Source of the DNA: Pseudomonadaceae bacterium
GTDB lineage: Bacteria; Pseudomonadota; Gammaproteobacteria; Pseudomonadales; Azotimanducaceae
Direction of reading: 5' to 3'
Assembly: GCA_024743435.1 (NCBI GenBank)
Contig: JANSWO010000001.1
Span: 620,001-684,000, forward strand
DNA length: 64,000 nucleotides
Shown here: piece after piece, positions 18,616-27,865 of the stretch
Position numbering within the stretch: the stretch's first letter is position 1
Layout: every line of letters begins with the position of its first letter
The notes under the pieces: model-generated
Told to the model about the DNA's origin: nothing
Databases searched by the model: none
The model's input: only the letters and a program-made list of their open reading frames with translations
Translations under genes and position numbers: made by a program

Positions 18616-19608
18616 GCCCGCAAGGATGCGGGCGCCCCGGTTAGGACTAAGTAGCCAGCGAGCATAGGGAAGTGCGAGCCCGCCGCCGAAGGGATTCGGC
18701 GGTCGTAATCGAGTCCGCGGCCAAGGATGGCCGCGAGACGCCCTCTCGAGCATTTGCTGCGCAAATGCCCTGCCGGGTGTCGGTTGCTTCGCAACACGAC
18801 TAGGTAAAGAGTCCGCCGATCACTCATGCAGTCGCGTTAGTACACTCCCTGCCAACCCCCGGAGATCGCCACGTCGAAGCTCTGCTTCTCCTCGCGACGA
18901 CGGTTAGCGACAGCATGCCCAAACAACCGGGTAGCTTTTCAGGATCTGCCCGCATGGATGCGGGCGCCCCAGTAGGCAGTGTCAGAACCGCCGGCACAAG
19001 GATGTGCCGGTCCGCCGGCGGATGACTCCGCCGGTCGTAGATGAGCGTGAGCCCAAGGAGGGGCGAACAGCGGGCAAAAAGTCCGCCGGTCGTGCACGCA
19101 GTCGCGCCCGTACACTCCCTGCCAACCCCCGGAGATCGCCACGTCGAAGCTCTGCTTCTCCTCGCGGCGACGGTTAGAGACGGCATGCCAATCAATCGGG
19201 TAGCGCCCAAACGAGATGCCCGCAGGGATGCGGGCGCCCCGGTTAGGACTAAGCAGCCTGCGAGCACATGGAAGTGCGAGCCCGCCGCCGAAGGGATTCG
19301 GCGGTCGTATAACAGCGCAAGCACACGGAGGTGCGCCGCGCGGGTAGACAGTCCGCCGATCACTCACGCAGTCGCGTGAATTCACTCCCTGCCAACCCCC
19401 GGAGATCGCCACGTCGAAGCTTCGCTTCTCCTCGCGACGACGGCTAGAGATGGCATACCCAAACAACCGGGTAGCCCCAACCGTGATGCCCGCGTGGATG
19501 CGGGCGCCCCAGGGAGCACTGAGGCTATGGCCGCACAGGGATGTGCGGCCCCGCCAGCGCGCGGACCGCGCTGGTCGTCAAAAGAGTCCGCGGCCAAGGA
19601 TGGCCGCG
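18616..19608 (+). repeat. Right group of GGA-loop hairpins (plus-strand sense)
   Basis: Eleven hairpins at 18616-18633, 18683-18702, 18716-18735, 18948-18965, 18991-19010, 19218-19235, 19285-19304, 19488-19505, 19529-19550, 19554-19574 and 19589-19608. Stems differ (GCCCGCA, CCGCCGAA, CGCGGCCA, CCGGCACA, GGCCGCACA, CCAGCGCG) and pair perfectly, apart from one G-T at 19488. Loops are AGGA, GGGA, TGGA or CGGAC. Two of them read ACAAGGATGT and ACAGGGATGT, which matches the core of the known CsrA/RsmA selection consensus. Confidence 0.8.
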
Positions 19609-19647
19609 AGACGGGTAGAGAGTCCGCCGCACAACCCTGCAGTCGCG

Positions 19648-21027
19648 TTAATGCACCCCCTGCGCCATCAACGCATTAGCAACCTTCACAAAGCCGGCAA
19701 CATTCGCGCCGCGCAGGTAGTTCACCTGATCTTTGTCTTCGCCGTGATCCACACACTGGTCATGGATGCGGCGCATGATGCCCTGCAGATGCTCGTCGAC
19801 TTCTTCGCGAGTCCAGTTCATGCGCAGGCTGTTCTGGCTCATTTCAAGGCCGGAGACAGCAACACCACCGGCGTTTGCCGCTTTTGACGGTGACAGGAGT
19901 ACGCCGGCTTCCTGGAGCACTTCGATGGCGTCCGGTGTGGAAGGCATGTTGGCGCCCTCGGCGATGGCCTTGCAGCCGCCTTTAACCAGTGCTTCAGCGT
20001 CCATCTTGTGAATCTCGTTCTGCGTAGCGCAAGGGAACGCAAGATCACATGGCACGGCCCACGGACGTTTGCCCTCGTAGTAGTCGGCTTTGAATTCCTT
20101 CGCGTACTCCGCGATCGAACCGCGTCGCACGCCTTTTAGATCCATCACCCAGGCGAGCTTGTCAGCGTCGATGCCCGCTTTGTCATGTACGAAGCCGCTG
20201 GAGTCAGATAGCGTGACGACCTTGCCGCCCAGATGGTTGACCTTTTCAACGCAATATTGAGCCACGTTGCCGGAACCAGAGACCAGACAGGTTTTGCCGT
20301 CGAGGCTCTCGCCGATGTGCCTGAGCATGTAGTCCATCATGTAGCCGACGCCGTAACCGGTGGCCTCCGAACGTATGAGCGAGCCACCGAACTCAATGCC
20401 CTTGCCAGTCAGTACGCCCTCGTAGCGCCCTTCGAGGCGCTTGTACTGGCCGAACAAATAACCAACCTCCGCCGCGCCGACGCCGATATCACCGGCTGGC
20501 ACGTCAGTATCGGGGCCGATGTGTCTGTGCAGTTCGGTCATGAACGCCTGACAGAAGCGCATCACTTCGCGTTCTGACTTGCCCTTTGGGTTGAAGTCCG
20601 CGCCGCCCTTGCCGCCGCCCATGGGCAGGCCGGTCAGCGAGTTTTTGAACGTCTGCTCGAACGCGAGAAACTTCAGGATGGATTGGTTCACCGAGGGGTG
20701 GAAGCGAATGCCACCTTTGTACGGACCGATCGCGTTGCTGCACTGAATTCGGTAGCCGCGATTCACGCGAACGTTGCCGCTGTCGTCTTCCCAGCACACT
20801 CGGAATGTGACGATTCGATCGGGCTCGGTGAGGCGCTCGAGAATTCGAAGATCCTGGTAGCGAGGCTTGTCGGCGATGAACGGCAGAACGTCCATGGCGA
20901 CTTCCTGCACGGCTTGATGAAACTCACCTTCGCCCGGGTTGCGGCGCATGAGTCCGAGCATGAACTCGTTCAAAGCTTGCTTGTGATTGTCCTGAGCGGC
21001 TGGGCTCTTGGCGTTACCTGCGGCCAT
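19648..21027 (-). CDS. gdhA: NADP-type glutamate dehydrogenase
   Basis: Reversible reductive amination of 2-oxoglutarate, mainly ammonium assimilation for this hexameric class of about 450 residues. ATG 21027 is chosen because AAAGGA lies about seven bases before it; this gives 459 residues (an upstream ATG at 21069 is possible). Family marks: GPYKGGIRFHPSVN, the PMGGGKGGADFNPKGKS segment with the catalytic lysine region, PAGDIGVGAAEVGYLFG, and the Rossmann stretch CLVSGSGNVAQY. The stop lies directly at the edge of repeat block A, which shares sequence with the last codons. Four 16-bp direct repeats lie upstream. Confidence 0.95.
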   Translation of the reverse strand: MAAGNAKSPAAQDNHKQALNEFMLGLMRRNPGEGEFHQAVQEVAMDVLPFIADKPRYQDLRILERLTEPDRIVTFRVCWEDDSGNVRVNRGYRIQCSNAIGPYKGGIRFHPSVNQSILKFLAFEQTFKNSLTGLPMGGGKGGADFNPKGKSEREVMRFCQAFMTELHRHIGPDTDVPAGDIGVGAAEVGYLFGQYKRLEGRYEGVLTGKGIEFGGSLIRSEATGYGVGYMMDYMLRHIGESLDGKTCLVSGSGNVAQYCVEKVNHLGGKVVTLSDSSGFVHDKAGIDADKLAWVMDLKGVRRGSIAEYAKEFKADYYEGKRPWAVPCDLAFPCATQNEIHKMDAEALVKGGCKAIAEGANMPSTPDAIEVLQEAGVLLSPSKAANAGGVAVSGLEMSQNSLRMNWTREEVDEHLQGIMRRIHDQCVDHGEDKDQVNYLRGANVAGFVKVANALMAQGVH

Positions 21028-21082
21028 CGACTTGTCCTTTGCCTGAAATTCTCCATTGAGTGTAGGCAAAGATCTTGCAAAT

Positions 21083-21146
21083 GTTTGTGAGGATCGGAGT
21101 TTGTGAGGATCGAAGTTTGTGAGGGTAGAAGTTTGTGAGCGCTGAG
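21083..21146. repeat. Four 16-bp direct repeats upstream of gdhA
   Basis: GTTTGTGA begins at 21083, 21099, 21115 and 21131, exactly 16 bp apart, each followed by a similar GGATCGGA-like half. Read towards gdhA the core is TCACAAAC. The array fills the gap between the pdxJ stop and the gdhA leader. It could be a run of protein-binding sites controlling gdhA or a slippage-prone minisatellite. Confidence 0.7.
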
Positions 21147-21911
21147 CTAAGCCAGCGCGGCGACGAACGCTCGTACTGTCGTATCCATGCCCTGGTACAG
21201 GGCGGTCGAGATCAGTGCGTGCCCGATCGACACTTCATCGATGCCCTCGATGCTCATGAATAGCGGTAGATTCGTAAGGTCGAGATCGTGGCCGGCATTC
21301 ACGCCCAGCCCAATGCTGCGAGCTCGCGCGGTTGCCGCGGCGTAGCGAGCAAGGCTTTCGGCGGCTTGTTGTGAGTCGACGCCATGTTCCGATACGGCGT
21401 CAGCGTACGGCCCTGTGTAGAGCTCGATTCGATCTGCGCCAACCGCTTTGGCGAGATCGACCTGCTCCACAACCGGATCCAGGAAAAGGCTCACCCGGCT
21501 GCCCCAGTCTTGATAGCGAGCGATACGCTCGGCCAGATCACCGGTGTCGCCGGTAAGGTCCCAGCCATGGTCTGATGTGAGCTGGTCATCACTGTCTGGC
21601 ACCAGCGTCGCCTGGGCGGGCCGGGTTTGTTCGATGAACGCATCGAAGCCCGGATAGCCACCGCTGTTCGCTGGCGCGCGCGGGTTGCCTTCAATATTGA
21701 ATTCGATGTCCGGATGACGTTTCAGCCATTCGGCTAACTGAAAGACATCGGTCGCGCGAATATGGCGTTGATCCGGCCGCGGGTGCACCGTGATGCCGAG
21801 TGCTCCGGCGGCGATGGCCACCGCAGCCGCTTCCAGTAGATCCGGGTTGCCGCCGTCGCGGGCGTTACGCAGCCATGCGATTTTGTTCAGGTTTACAGAC
21901 AGAACCGTCAT
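21147..21911 (-). CDS. pdxJ: Pyridoxine 5'-phosphate synthase
   Basis: Condenses 1-deoxyxylulose 5-phosphate with 3-amino-2-oxopropyl phosphate in the DXP-dependent vitamin B6 pathway. From ATG 21911 the product is 254 residues and opens [20 protein letters not shown], the usual PdxJ N-terminus of the TIM barrel. [13 protein letters not shown] carries the conserved His/Arg phosphate-binding stretch, followed by [25 protein letters not shown] and EVSIGHALI. Upstream starts to 21938 add nothing family-like. It is encoded just downstream of the SH3 protein, about 13 bp after its stop, and is probably co-transcribed with it. Confidence 0.95.
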   Translation of the reverse strand: MTVLSVNLNKIAWLRNARDGGNPDLLEAAAVAIAAGALGITVHPRPDQRHIRATDVFQLAEWLKRHPDIEFNIEGNPRAPANSGGYPGFDAFIEQTRPAQATLVPDSDDQLTSDHGWDLTGDTGDLAERIARYQDWGSRVSLFLDPVVEQVDLAKAVGADRIELYTGPYADAVSEHGVDSQQAAESLARYAAATARARSIGLGVNAGHDLDLTNLPLFMSIEGIDEVSIGHALISTALYQGMDTTVRAFVAALA

Positions 21912-21924
21912 CGCTTGAGTATCC

Positions 21925-22599
21925 CTAGTTCCAGCCACTGCGCCGAGGACGGGACTTCACAAACAGGCCGATAAGCAAACCGCCGAACACCAGCGCAGCC
22001 CCAATCAACATCCAGCGTTGTTGGTTGTTGTCTTCCAATCGCACCTTTTCTGCGTGCAGCGATTCGATCTCAACGCGTAGACGCTCATTGAGCGCTGTCA
22101 GCTTGTCGCGCGCATCGTTTGCTTCTATCGCGCCAGCAGAGATGCGCTTGATCTCCGCGAGTTCTTCTTCGAGCGATTCAACCTGCCGTTGCAGCGCCGA
22201 ATTGGATGCGCTGGTTTCGTTGCCGCTTTCGCGAGCGGCGTTCAGATCCGCGCGCAGTTTGTCGAACTGGCCCCGGACGCGACGCGCTTCTGCCTCGGCG
22301 GCAGCCAGGCGGTCTCGAGCGATGGGTTGGCTCACCAGATCTTTCGTTTCGACCCAGCCTTCGGTACCACGTTGGGTGATGATCTCGGCAAACTTCTCGT
22401 CGCTACTGATTCTGACGACCGTCATCGCTGTGCCTGCCGGCAGGAAATTGATGATGCGGTATTCGGGTGAGCCGCCGCTGCGCAGGGGTACGCGCAACTG
22501 GTCGGTAACGAAAACGCTGTCTCCTGCTGCCACCGCGTGGGCGACGTTAGCGCCGAAAAGTGGCGCAAGCACCATGAGCAGCAGCGCGACGGCTCGCAT
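21925..22599 (-). CDS. SH3-domain, coiled-coil, C-terminally anchored protein (TIGR04211/YgiM type)
   Basis: Domain order in 224 residues: signal peptide (about 1-22, [19 protein letters not shown]), a bacterial SH3-like domain (about 25-90, [22 protein letters not shown] to EGWVETKDL), a long coiled coil (about 100-190), and a C-terminal membrane helix ([13 protein letters not shown]) with a basic end. This matches the YgiM-like exported SH3 family of unknown function. ATG 22599 is preferred because it starts right at the signal peptide; GTG 22689 would add 30 residues overlapping yciB. The SH3 domain suggests a periplasmic contact, possibly with peptidoglycan. Confidence 0.85.
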   Translation of the reverse strand: MRAVALLLMVLAPLFGANVAHAVAAGDSVFVTDQLRVPLRSGGSPEYRIINFLPAGTAMTVVRISSDEKFAEIITQRGTEGWVETKDLVSQPIARDRLAAAEAEARRVRGQFDKLRADLNAARESGNETSASNSALQRQVESLEEELAEIKRISAGAIEANDARDKLTALNERLRVEIESLHAEKVRLEDNNQQRWMLIGAALVFGGLLIGLFVKSRPRRSGWN

Positions 22600-22678
22600 C
22601 GCCAGTCCGGTTGCTCCAGGCAAGCCAGCATCACATCGCCGCTGATTCCTGATCGTCACGGTTGAAGGTATCCCTGCT

Positions 22679-23284
22679 TCAAAGTTCACGTTTAGCCTCA
22701 GTTGTCTCCGCTGGCACCTGGGTCTCAGATGAGCTTTGTTCGTCTGCTTCGGGCTCGGTCAACAGCCCCAGCTTGTTCAGGTAAAGCATAGTAATCACGA
22801 GGTAGGTCAGAGTGATCGCAAAGCCGCCGATCAGTTTGTAGCTAACCCAGAAGTCCAGCGAGAAATTGTAGGCCACCACGAGGTTCAGTACGCCTGCCAG
22901 GAAGAAGCCAAATGCCCAGCCGAAGTTGAGCTGAGTCCAGACGGAATCCGGACATCGCAATTGTTGCCCAAGCAACCGCTTAATGAAGTTGTCACCCTCA
23001 ATGAAGTGGCCAACGATCAGGATGGCGCTGAACAGCCAGTTCACCACCGTGGGTTTCCACATGATGAACATCTCGTCCCGGAGCCAAAGAGTCAGAGCGC
23101 CGAAAACGATGCTGGCCCAGAAGGTGATGAGGAGTTCTCTCGACACGCGTTGGCCGATCGCTTTGATGACGACGACTTGAATCGTCACCGCGATCATGAG
23201 CGCCGCGGTTGCGATATAGATGTCGGTCGTGAAGAACGCGATGACGAACACCAGGATCGGCACAAAATCGAGAAATTGCTTCAT
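22679..23284 (-). CDS. yciB: Septation/envelope protein YciB (IspZ family)
   Basis: A polytopic inner-membrane protein linked in E. coli to envelope integrity and cell division. From ATG 23284 it has 201 residues, opening MKQFLDFVPILVFVIAFF, with five or six membrane helices, the family segments WKPTVVNWLFSAIL and LNFGWAFGFFLAGVLNL, and a hydrophilic acidic tail rich in Glu/Ser/Thr after residue 178. Longer starts up to 23455 overlap the divergent yciO promoter. The proximity to yciO matches the trp-region block of Pseudomonas and enterics. Confidence 0.93.
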   Translation of the reverse strand: MKQFLDFVPILVFVIAFFTTDIYIATAALMIAVTIQVVVIKAIGQRVSRELLITFWASIVFGALTLWLRDEMFIMWKPTVVNWLFSAILIVGHFIEGDNFIKRLLGQQLRCPDSVWTQLNFGWAFGFFLAGVLNLVVAYNFSLDFWVSYKLIGGFAITLTYLVITMLYLNKLGLLTEPEADEQSSSETQVPAETTEAKREL

Positions 23285-23424
23285 GGAATAGCCGGTCTTG
23301 TCCGTTTGCTGTCGTTGGAGTGCGCCGAGGGGTTGGCCTGCCTGGCGCGCTTGCATGCACATAGGCCGGCTACGGTTGTCCCGTGCTGGCATACTGGCGG
23401 TTTGCGCGAGCGATATTACACACC

Positions 23425-24036
23425 GTGAGCCAGTATTTCGCTGTACACCCCACACATCCGCAAGCGCGTCTGCTGCGCGCAGCGGCGACGATTATCCGCG
23501 ACGGCGGCGTGGTGGCTTATCCCACCGATTCAACCTATGCGCTTGGCTGCCATATTGGTGACAAACGCTCGCTGGAGCGAATTCGTGCCATCCGGCGCCT
23601 CGAGGATGATCACCGGCTGACGCTGGCCTGCCGAGACCTGTCGGAGATTTCCCTGTATGCGCGGGTCGACAACACGGCCTATCGCATTCTCAAGCGCTAT
23701 ACCCCAGGGCCGTATACGTTTCTCCTGCTGGCCACGAGAGAAGTGCCGAGACGGTTGCTGCACAAGCGCAAGCGCATCGGTTTGCGGGTGCCGGATCATC
23801 CGGTGGCGAGCGGACTGCTGGAAGAGCTGGGCGAGCCCATGATGACCACGAGTCTTATCCTGCCGGGCGATGAGTTGCCGCTCAGCGATGGTGAGGAGAT
23901 TCGTGAGCGCCTGCAGAAGCAGGTAGACGCCGTTTTGGATTGCGGCTCCATTGGCGTGGATACCACCACGGTCGTTGATCTGACCGGGCCGGAGCCCGAG
24001 CTGATCCGGGCTGGCCTCGGTGAGTTTGAGCTGTAG
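23425..24036 (+). CDS. YciO-type protein of the Sua5/YrdC family
   Basis: Related to threonylcarbamoyl-AMP synthase, but the YciO branch is not established as the main t6A enzyme. The GTG start at 23425 gives 203 residues opening MSQYFAVHPTHPQARL, followed by the YrdC core: GGVVAYPTDSTYALGC near residue 32, a TPGPYTFLL segment, and IGLRVPDHPVASGLL. The earlier ATG (23383) adds non-family residues. The YciO group is an intact family with an unclear substrate; the neighbourhood (trpS, scpA, scpB, rluB) is the usual one. Confidence 0.9.
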   Translation: MSQYFAVHPTHPQARLLRAAATIIRDGGVVAYPTDSTYALGCHIGDKRSLERIRAIRRLEDDHRLTLACRDLSEISLYARVDNTAYRILKRYTPGPYTFLLLATREVPRRLLHKRKRIGLRVPDHPVASGLLEELGEPMMTTSLILPGDELPLSDGEEIRERLQKQVDAVLDCGSIGVDTTTVVDLTGPEPELIRAGLGEFEL

Positions 24037-24128
24037 GATGTGGCGCTGGACGCGAGCCCCTTCAGGGCTTGCCAAACCCAGCCCCGAGCATGGCTATAAT
24101 GCCGCCCCCGAACCGTTAGAGCCCCGTT

Positions 24129-25343
24129 TTGAGTAGCAACGATTCCAATCAGCGCGTTGTCTCCGGCATGCGCCCCACCGGCCAGTTGCACCTTGGCCAC
24201 TATCACGGTGCACTCAAGAACTGGATTCAGCTTCAGCATGAGTACGAGTGTTTCTTCTTCGTTGCTGACTGGCATGCGCTGACCACTCACTACGATGACG
24301 CCTACGATATCGAGCAGTACTCCTTCGATACGGTTGTCGACTGGATGGCAGCGGGAGTGAACCCGAACGCCGCCACGATTTTCCTGCAGTCACGCGTGCC
24401 GGAACATGCAGAGTTATTGCTTCTGTTATCCATGATCACGCCTCTGTCCTGGCTCGAGCGGGTTCCAACCTACAAGGATCAGCAGCAGAAGCTCGCCGAG
24501 AAAGACCTCGCGACCTACGGTTTTCTGGGCTATCCGCTGCTGCAGGCCGCTGACATCCTTGCGTATCGCGCGGGGCATGTGCCGGTGGGTGCTGACCAGG
24601 TTGCGCATGTCGAGCTGACGCGGGAAGTGGCCCGCCGTTTCAACCATGTATACGGGCGTGAGCCGGGCTTCGAAGAAAGTGCAGCGGCGGCGGTTCGCAA
24701 GATGGGTAAGAAAGCCGCACGCCTGTACAACCAATTGCGCAAGCAGTACACGGAGCAGGGCGATGTTGCTGCGCTGGAACAGGCGAGGGCGCTGGTGTCA
24801 GAGCAGCAGAACCTGTCGATCGGTGATCGAGAGCGCGTCTACGGTTTTCTCGAGGGCAGCGGCCGAATCATCCTGCCGGAGCCGGATGCGCTGCTGACCA
24901 AGGAGTCCAAGGTGCCTGGGCTGGACGGCGAGAAGATGTCCAAGTCCTACGGCAACGCGATCGCGCTTCGAGAAGCCCCGGAATCGGTGACCGAGAAAGT
25001 CCGGACCATGAAAACGGATCCGGCTCGGGTGCGCCTGACTGACCCCGGAAACCCCGATAACTGCCCGGTATTCGACCTGCACAAGGTATACTCCGAAGAC
25101 GACGTTTGTCGTTGGGCGGCTGAAGGCTGCAGGACGGCGGGGATTGGCTGCCTTGAGTGCAAAGGCCCGCTCATCGATTCGATTAACGCTGAGCTCGCGC
25201 CGATGCGAGAGCGTGGCGAGCGGCTCGAATCGGATCCGGACCTCGTCAAATCCGTCATCGTGGAAGGCTCCGAGCGGGCTCGTGATGTAGCGAAGGAAAC
25301 GTTGGACGATGTACGTGGCGCGATTGGACTGGCGCTGCGTTAA
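24129..25343 (+). CDS. trpS: Tryptophanyl-tRNA synthetase
   Basis: Class I synthetase charging tRNA-Trp. The HIGH box appears as HLGHYHGAL about residue 21, after SGMRPTGQ; the KMSKS loop is GEKMSKSYGNAI near residue 275. At 404 residues it is longer than E. coli TrpS (334) because of an insertion around residues 175-250 between the two signatures, as seen in the longer Pseudomonas-type TrpRS. The start is TTG 24129; no in-frame ATG precedes the family N-terminus. It stands between yciO and scpA. Confidence 0.95.
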   Translation: MSSNDSNQRVVSGMRPTGQLHLGHYHGALKNWIQLQHEYECFFFVADWHALTTHYDDAYDIEQYSFDTVVDWMAAGVNPNAATIFLQSRVPEHAELLLLLSMITPLSWLERVPTYKDQQQKLAEKDLATYGFLGYPLLQAADILAYRAGHVPVGADQVAHVELTREVARRFNHVYGREPGFEESAAAAVRKMGKKAARLYNQLRKQYTEQGDVAALEQARALVSEQQNLSIGDRERVYGFLEGSGRIILPEPDALLTKESKVPGLDGEKMSKSYGNAIALREAPESVTEKVRTMKTDPARVRLTDPGNPDNCPVFDLHKVYSEDDVCRWAAEGCRTAGIGCLECKGPLIDSINAELAPMRERGERLESDPDLVKSVIVEGSERARDVAKETLDDVRGAIGLALR

Positions 25344-25576
25344 CACAGCTGCTGCTCGCCTCCCCATACGCGGCGAAGATCGCTGGGGACGTTAGACAAT
25401 CAGGGGTAGTCTCTGTGGCGGTTGTGATTGAATTTTGGGGGTGCTTGGCGGCCGCAAGGCCAGCGAACACCAGGTATGTGAATGCGCATTTGATCGGCGT
25501 GTTTGCTCATAGGCTCTGCGCCTACCAGCCAGAAACGGCTGACACACGGCGCCGGGCTGTCGTCTGACAGGTTTTC

Positions 25577-26869
25577 GTGATTTCCGACAACACCAATCAA
25601 TCCAACTCGCCATCCGACCCCCAAGCCACGGCCGACTCCAACCCCGAGGTGGGTTCGGATGCGGACAATGATTCGCCCGATGGGCAGCCAATCAATGAGG
25701 GTAGCGAGGGCACCGATGACCTGGCGCAGGACATCATCCTGCCGGATGGCCTGAGTGCCCAGGAGATAGCGGCTGCCACTGGGGCGCCCGACGCGAGTGC
25801 TGAAACCGCTGAGTCAACTGCTCAGCCAGCGGCAGAGGTGCCGGTAAATGAGGCAGGTCAGACGTCGCTGCTCGATGCCGAGGGCTCAATTGCCATCGCC
25901 ATGGTTCAGGGTGAGGCAGTCACCGAACTCCCTAAAGACCTGTATATCCCGCCGGATGCTCTGCGGGTTTTTCTCGAAACCTTTTCTGGCCCGCTGGATC
26001 TCCTGCTTTATCTGATCCGGCGTCAGAACCTCGACATTCTCGAGATCAAGGTTGCGGAGATCACTCGGCAGTACATGCAGTACATCGAGCTGATGAGCGC
26101 GCTCCAGCTCGAGCTTGCCGGCGAATACCTGGTGATGGCGGCGATGCTTGCTGAGATCAAATCGCGCATGTTGTTGCCAAAGCCGGTAAGTGATGACGAA
26201 GACGACACGGACCCTCGGGCTGAGCTTGTGCGTCGTCTACAGGAATACGAGCAGTTCAAAACGGCGGGCGAAAACGTCGAGGCCATGCCGCGCATGGAGC
26301 GCGACATTTTCCCGATTGCGATCGAGCCGCCGGATCTTGTCAGCGAGCGACCCCAGCCGACGGTCGAGCTGAAAGAGCTGCTGGTCGCCTTCGCGGAGGT
26401 GTTGCATCGCGCGGACATGTTCGCAAGGCATGCGATTCACATGGAGCCGCTGTCCGTGCGCGAGCGCATGACTCAGCTGTTGTCCAAGCTGAAACACAGC
26501 ACCGACTTTGTGCCGTTCGCAGACTTCTTTACGGTTGAAGAAGGTCGCTCCGGCGTGGTGGTTTCTTTTCTCGCGATGATGGAGTTGGTTCGCGAGGGTC
26601 TGGTCGACATTGTGCAGAACGAAGCCTTCGCGCCCATCTATCTGCGCGCATCCAGCGAAGAGCGTACACAGAAATTCGGTTTATACAGCGCCGAGGACGG
26701 CGGTGATCAGGCGCTGGTAGAGGCGGCTGACGAATCGGCCTTTGAAGAGGCAGATGCAACCGAGGCAGACGACAGCGCGCTGGCTGAGAAAGCGAGTGCT
26801 ACTGGCGCCGCGGATTCTTCGCTTCAAGACGAGCAACCCGATGGCGCGTCTGAAAGCAAAACTGACTAG
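25577..26869 (+). CDS. scpA: Segregation and condensation protein A, with acidic extensions
   Basis: The kleisin that bridges SMC heads with ScpB and helps organise and separate chromosomes. The kleisin core begins near residue 130 (VFLETFSGPLDLLLYLIRRQNLD) and includes AGEYLVMAAMLAEIKSRMLLP, with the winged-helix end near residue 340. At 430 residues it is far longer than typical ScpA: about 120 acidic, low-complexity residues precede the core and about 65 Ala/Glu/Asp-rich residues follow it. GTG 25577 is the first start; an internal start closer to the core is possible. smc itself is not in the window. scpB follows after 46 bp. Confidence 0.93.
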   Translation: MISDNTNQSNSPSDPQATADSNPEVGSDADNDSPDGQPINEGSEGTDDLAQDIILPDGLSAQEIAAATGAPDASAETAESTAQPAAEVPVNEAGQTSLLDAEGSIAIAMVQGEAVTELPKDLYIPPDALRVFLETFSGPLDLLLYLIRRQNLDILEIKVAEITRQYMQYIELMSALQLELAGEYLVMAAMLAEIKSRMLLPKPVSDDEDDTDPRAELVRRLQEYEQFKTAGENVEAMPRMERDIFPIAIEPPDLVSERPQPTVELKELLVAFAEVLHRADMFARHAIHMEPLSVRERMTQLLSKLKHSTDFVPFADFFTVEEGRSGVVVSFLAMMELVREGLVDIVQNEAFAPIYLRASSEERTQKFGLYSAEDGGDQALVEAADESAFEEADATEADDSALAEKASATGAADSSLQDEQPDGASESKTD

Positions 26870-26915
26870 CCGGCGCACCCGGCGCATTGGCCCCGACGAA
26901 CGTAACAGGTAGTTC

Positions 26916-27791
26916 ATGGAAGCAGATGAGATTAAGAAGGTGGTGGAAGGCGCGCTGATGGCCGCCGGTGAACCGCTGACCGTCGAGCGCATCGTCGCGC
27001 TGTTTGAGGCTGATACGGATGCTATCGCTGAGGTACGAGCGGGCGTCCGCGATGCACTGAAGGCGCTTACCGAAGAGTCGGAAGGGCGCGGCTTTGAATT
27101 GCATCGGGTTGGCTCAGGCTACCGTTTCCAGGTACCCCAGGCGCTGTCACCCTGGATCAGCCGGCTTTGGGCTGAGCGGCCGCCGCGGTATTCGCGAGCA
27201 TTGATGGAGACGCTGGCGTTAGTTGCGTATCGGCAGCCCGTGACTCGCGGTGACATTGAGCAGGTCCGTGGCGTTGCGGTCAGCCAGAACATCATTCGCA
27301 CGCTGCTGGAGCGCGGTTGGGTGCGCGAAGTCGGCGTCCGTGAAGTGCCTGGCCGGCCAGCGCTGTACGGCACCACAAGAGCGTTTCTTGACTACTTCAA
27401 CATCGCATCGCTTGATCAGCTCCCGGCTCTGCCGGAGATTCGCGCACTGATCGAGCCGGCGGTGGATGACGGTGCGCCGCCCGCTGCCACGGGAGAGGAC
27501 GGGGTGACCTTGAGCCTGGCAGGCTCTGATGCAGATGCAGATGCGCAGATAGCAGAAGAAGATTCAGACGCCGCAGACAACACGGCCGGCGCGGACGCAG
27601 CCGAGACACCGCAGGACGGTGATGCCGACGCTGCTTCTGAGCCGGCTGGCTCAGCTGAAGTGGATTCGGGCGCCGGCATTGATGTCGAAGTGTCCCTCGA
27701 TTCCAGCGACGGCGACGAGAAAGCAGGTGTCGAAAGTGAGCATGATGAAGACGGTATGGCTGATGTCGTGCCCATTCGTGCCAACGATTAG
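26916..27791 (+). CDS. scpB: Segregation and condensation protein B, with acidic tail
   Basis: Partner of ScpA; two winged-helix domains that bind the kleisin. Residues 1-175 carry the fold: VVEGALMAAGEPLTVERIVAL, the middle PRYSRALMETLALVAYRQPVTRGDIE and the GRPALYGTT motif. The last 115 residues are strongly acidic and low-complexity (Asp/Ala/Glu/Ser), like the extensions of its partner ScpA. ATG 26916. It forms a probable operon with scpA and rluB. Confidence 0.94.
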   Translation: MEADEIKKVVEGALMAAGEPLTVERIVALFEADTDAIAEVRAGVRDALKALTEESEGRGFELHRVGSGYRFQVPQALSPWISRLWAERPPRYSRALMETLALVAYRQPVTRGDIEQVRGVAVSQNIIRTLLERGWVREVGVREVPGRPALYGTTRAFLDYFNIASLDQLPALPEIRALIEPAVDDGAPPAATGEDGVTLSLAGSDADADAQIAEEDSDAADNTAGADAAETPQDGDADAASEPAGSAEVDSGAGIDVEVSLDSSDGDEKAGVESEHDEDGMADVVPIRAND

Positions 27792-27865
27792 CAGTAGCCG
27801 GTTAGCTGTAGACGGCGCCGCCAGCCACGCCGACGATCGCGCTCAGCCAGCGCATTGAGAATTCT

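Larger units (their letters stand above)
17941..19647. repeat. Modular repeat block A with NGGA-loop hairpins
   Basis: About 1.7 kb without a credible gene. A box reading GAGCTTCGAYGTGGCGATCTCC recurs at 17945 and 18263, and in the opposite orientation at about 18527, 18861, 19131 and 19401; the last three are exactly 270 bp apart. Between boxes lie short perfect hairpins with differing stems and an almost fixed loop. The left half (to about 18480) reads TCCN on the plus strand and the right half reads NGGA, so the two halves are inverted relative to each other. An extra module of about 60 bp (18740-18800) adds two other hairpins. The right end runs into the gdhA stop codon. Open frames here are repeat artefacts. 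Confidence 0.85.

Noticed and set aside
18049-19466. Several overlapping frames of 100-180 codons in repeat block A
   Set aside because: They repeat the same peptide phrases in different frames (for example GAPASLRAS), are formed by the DNA repeats and have no ribosome sites.
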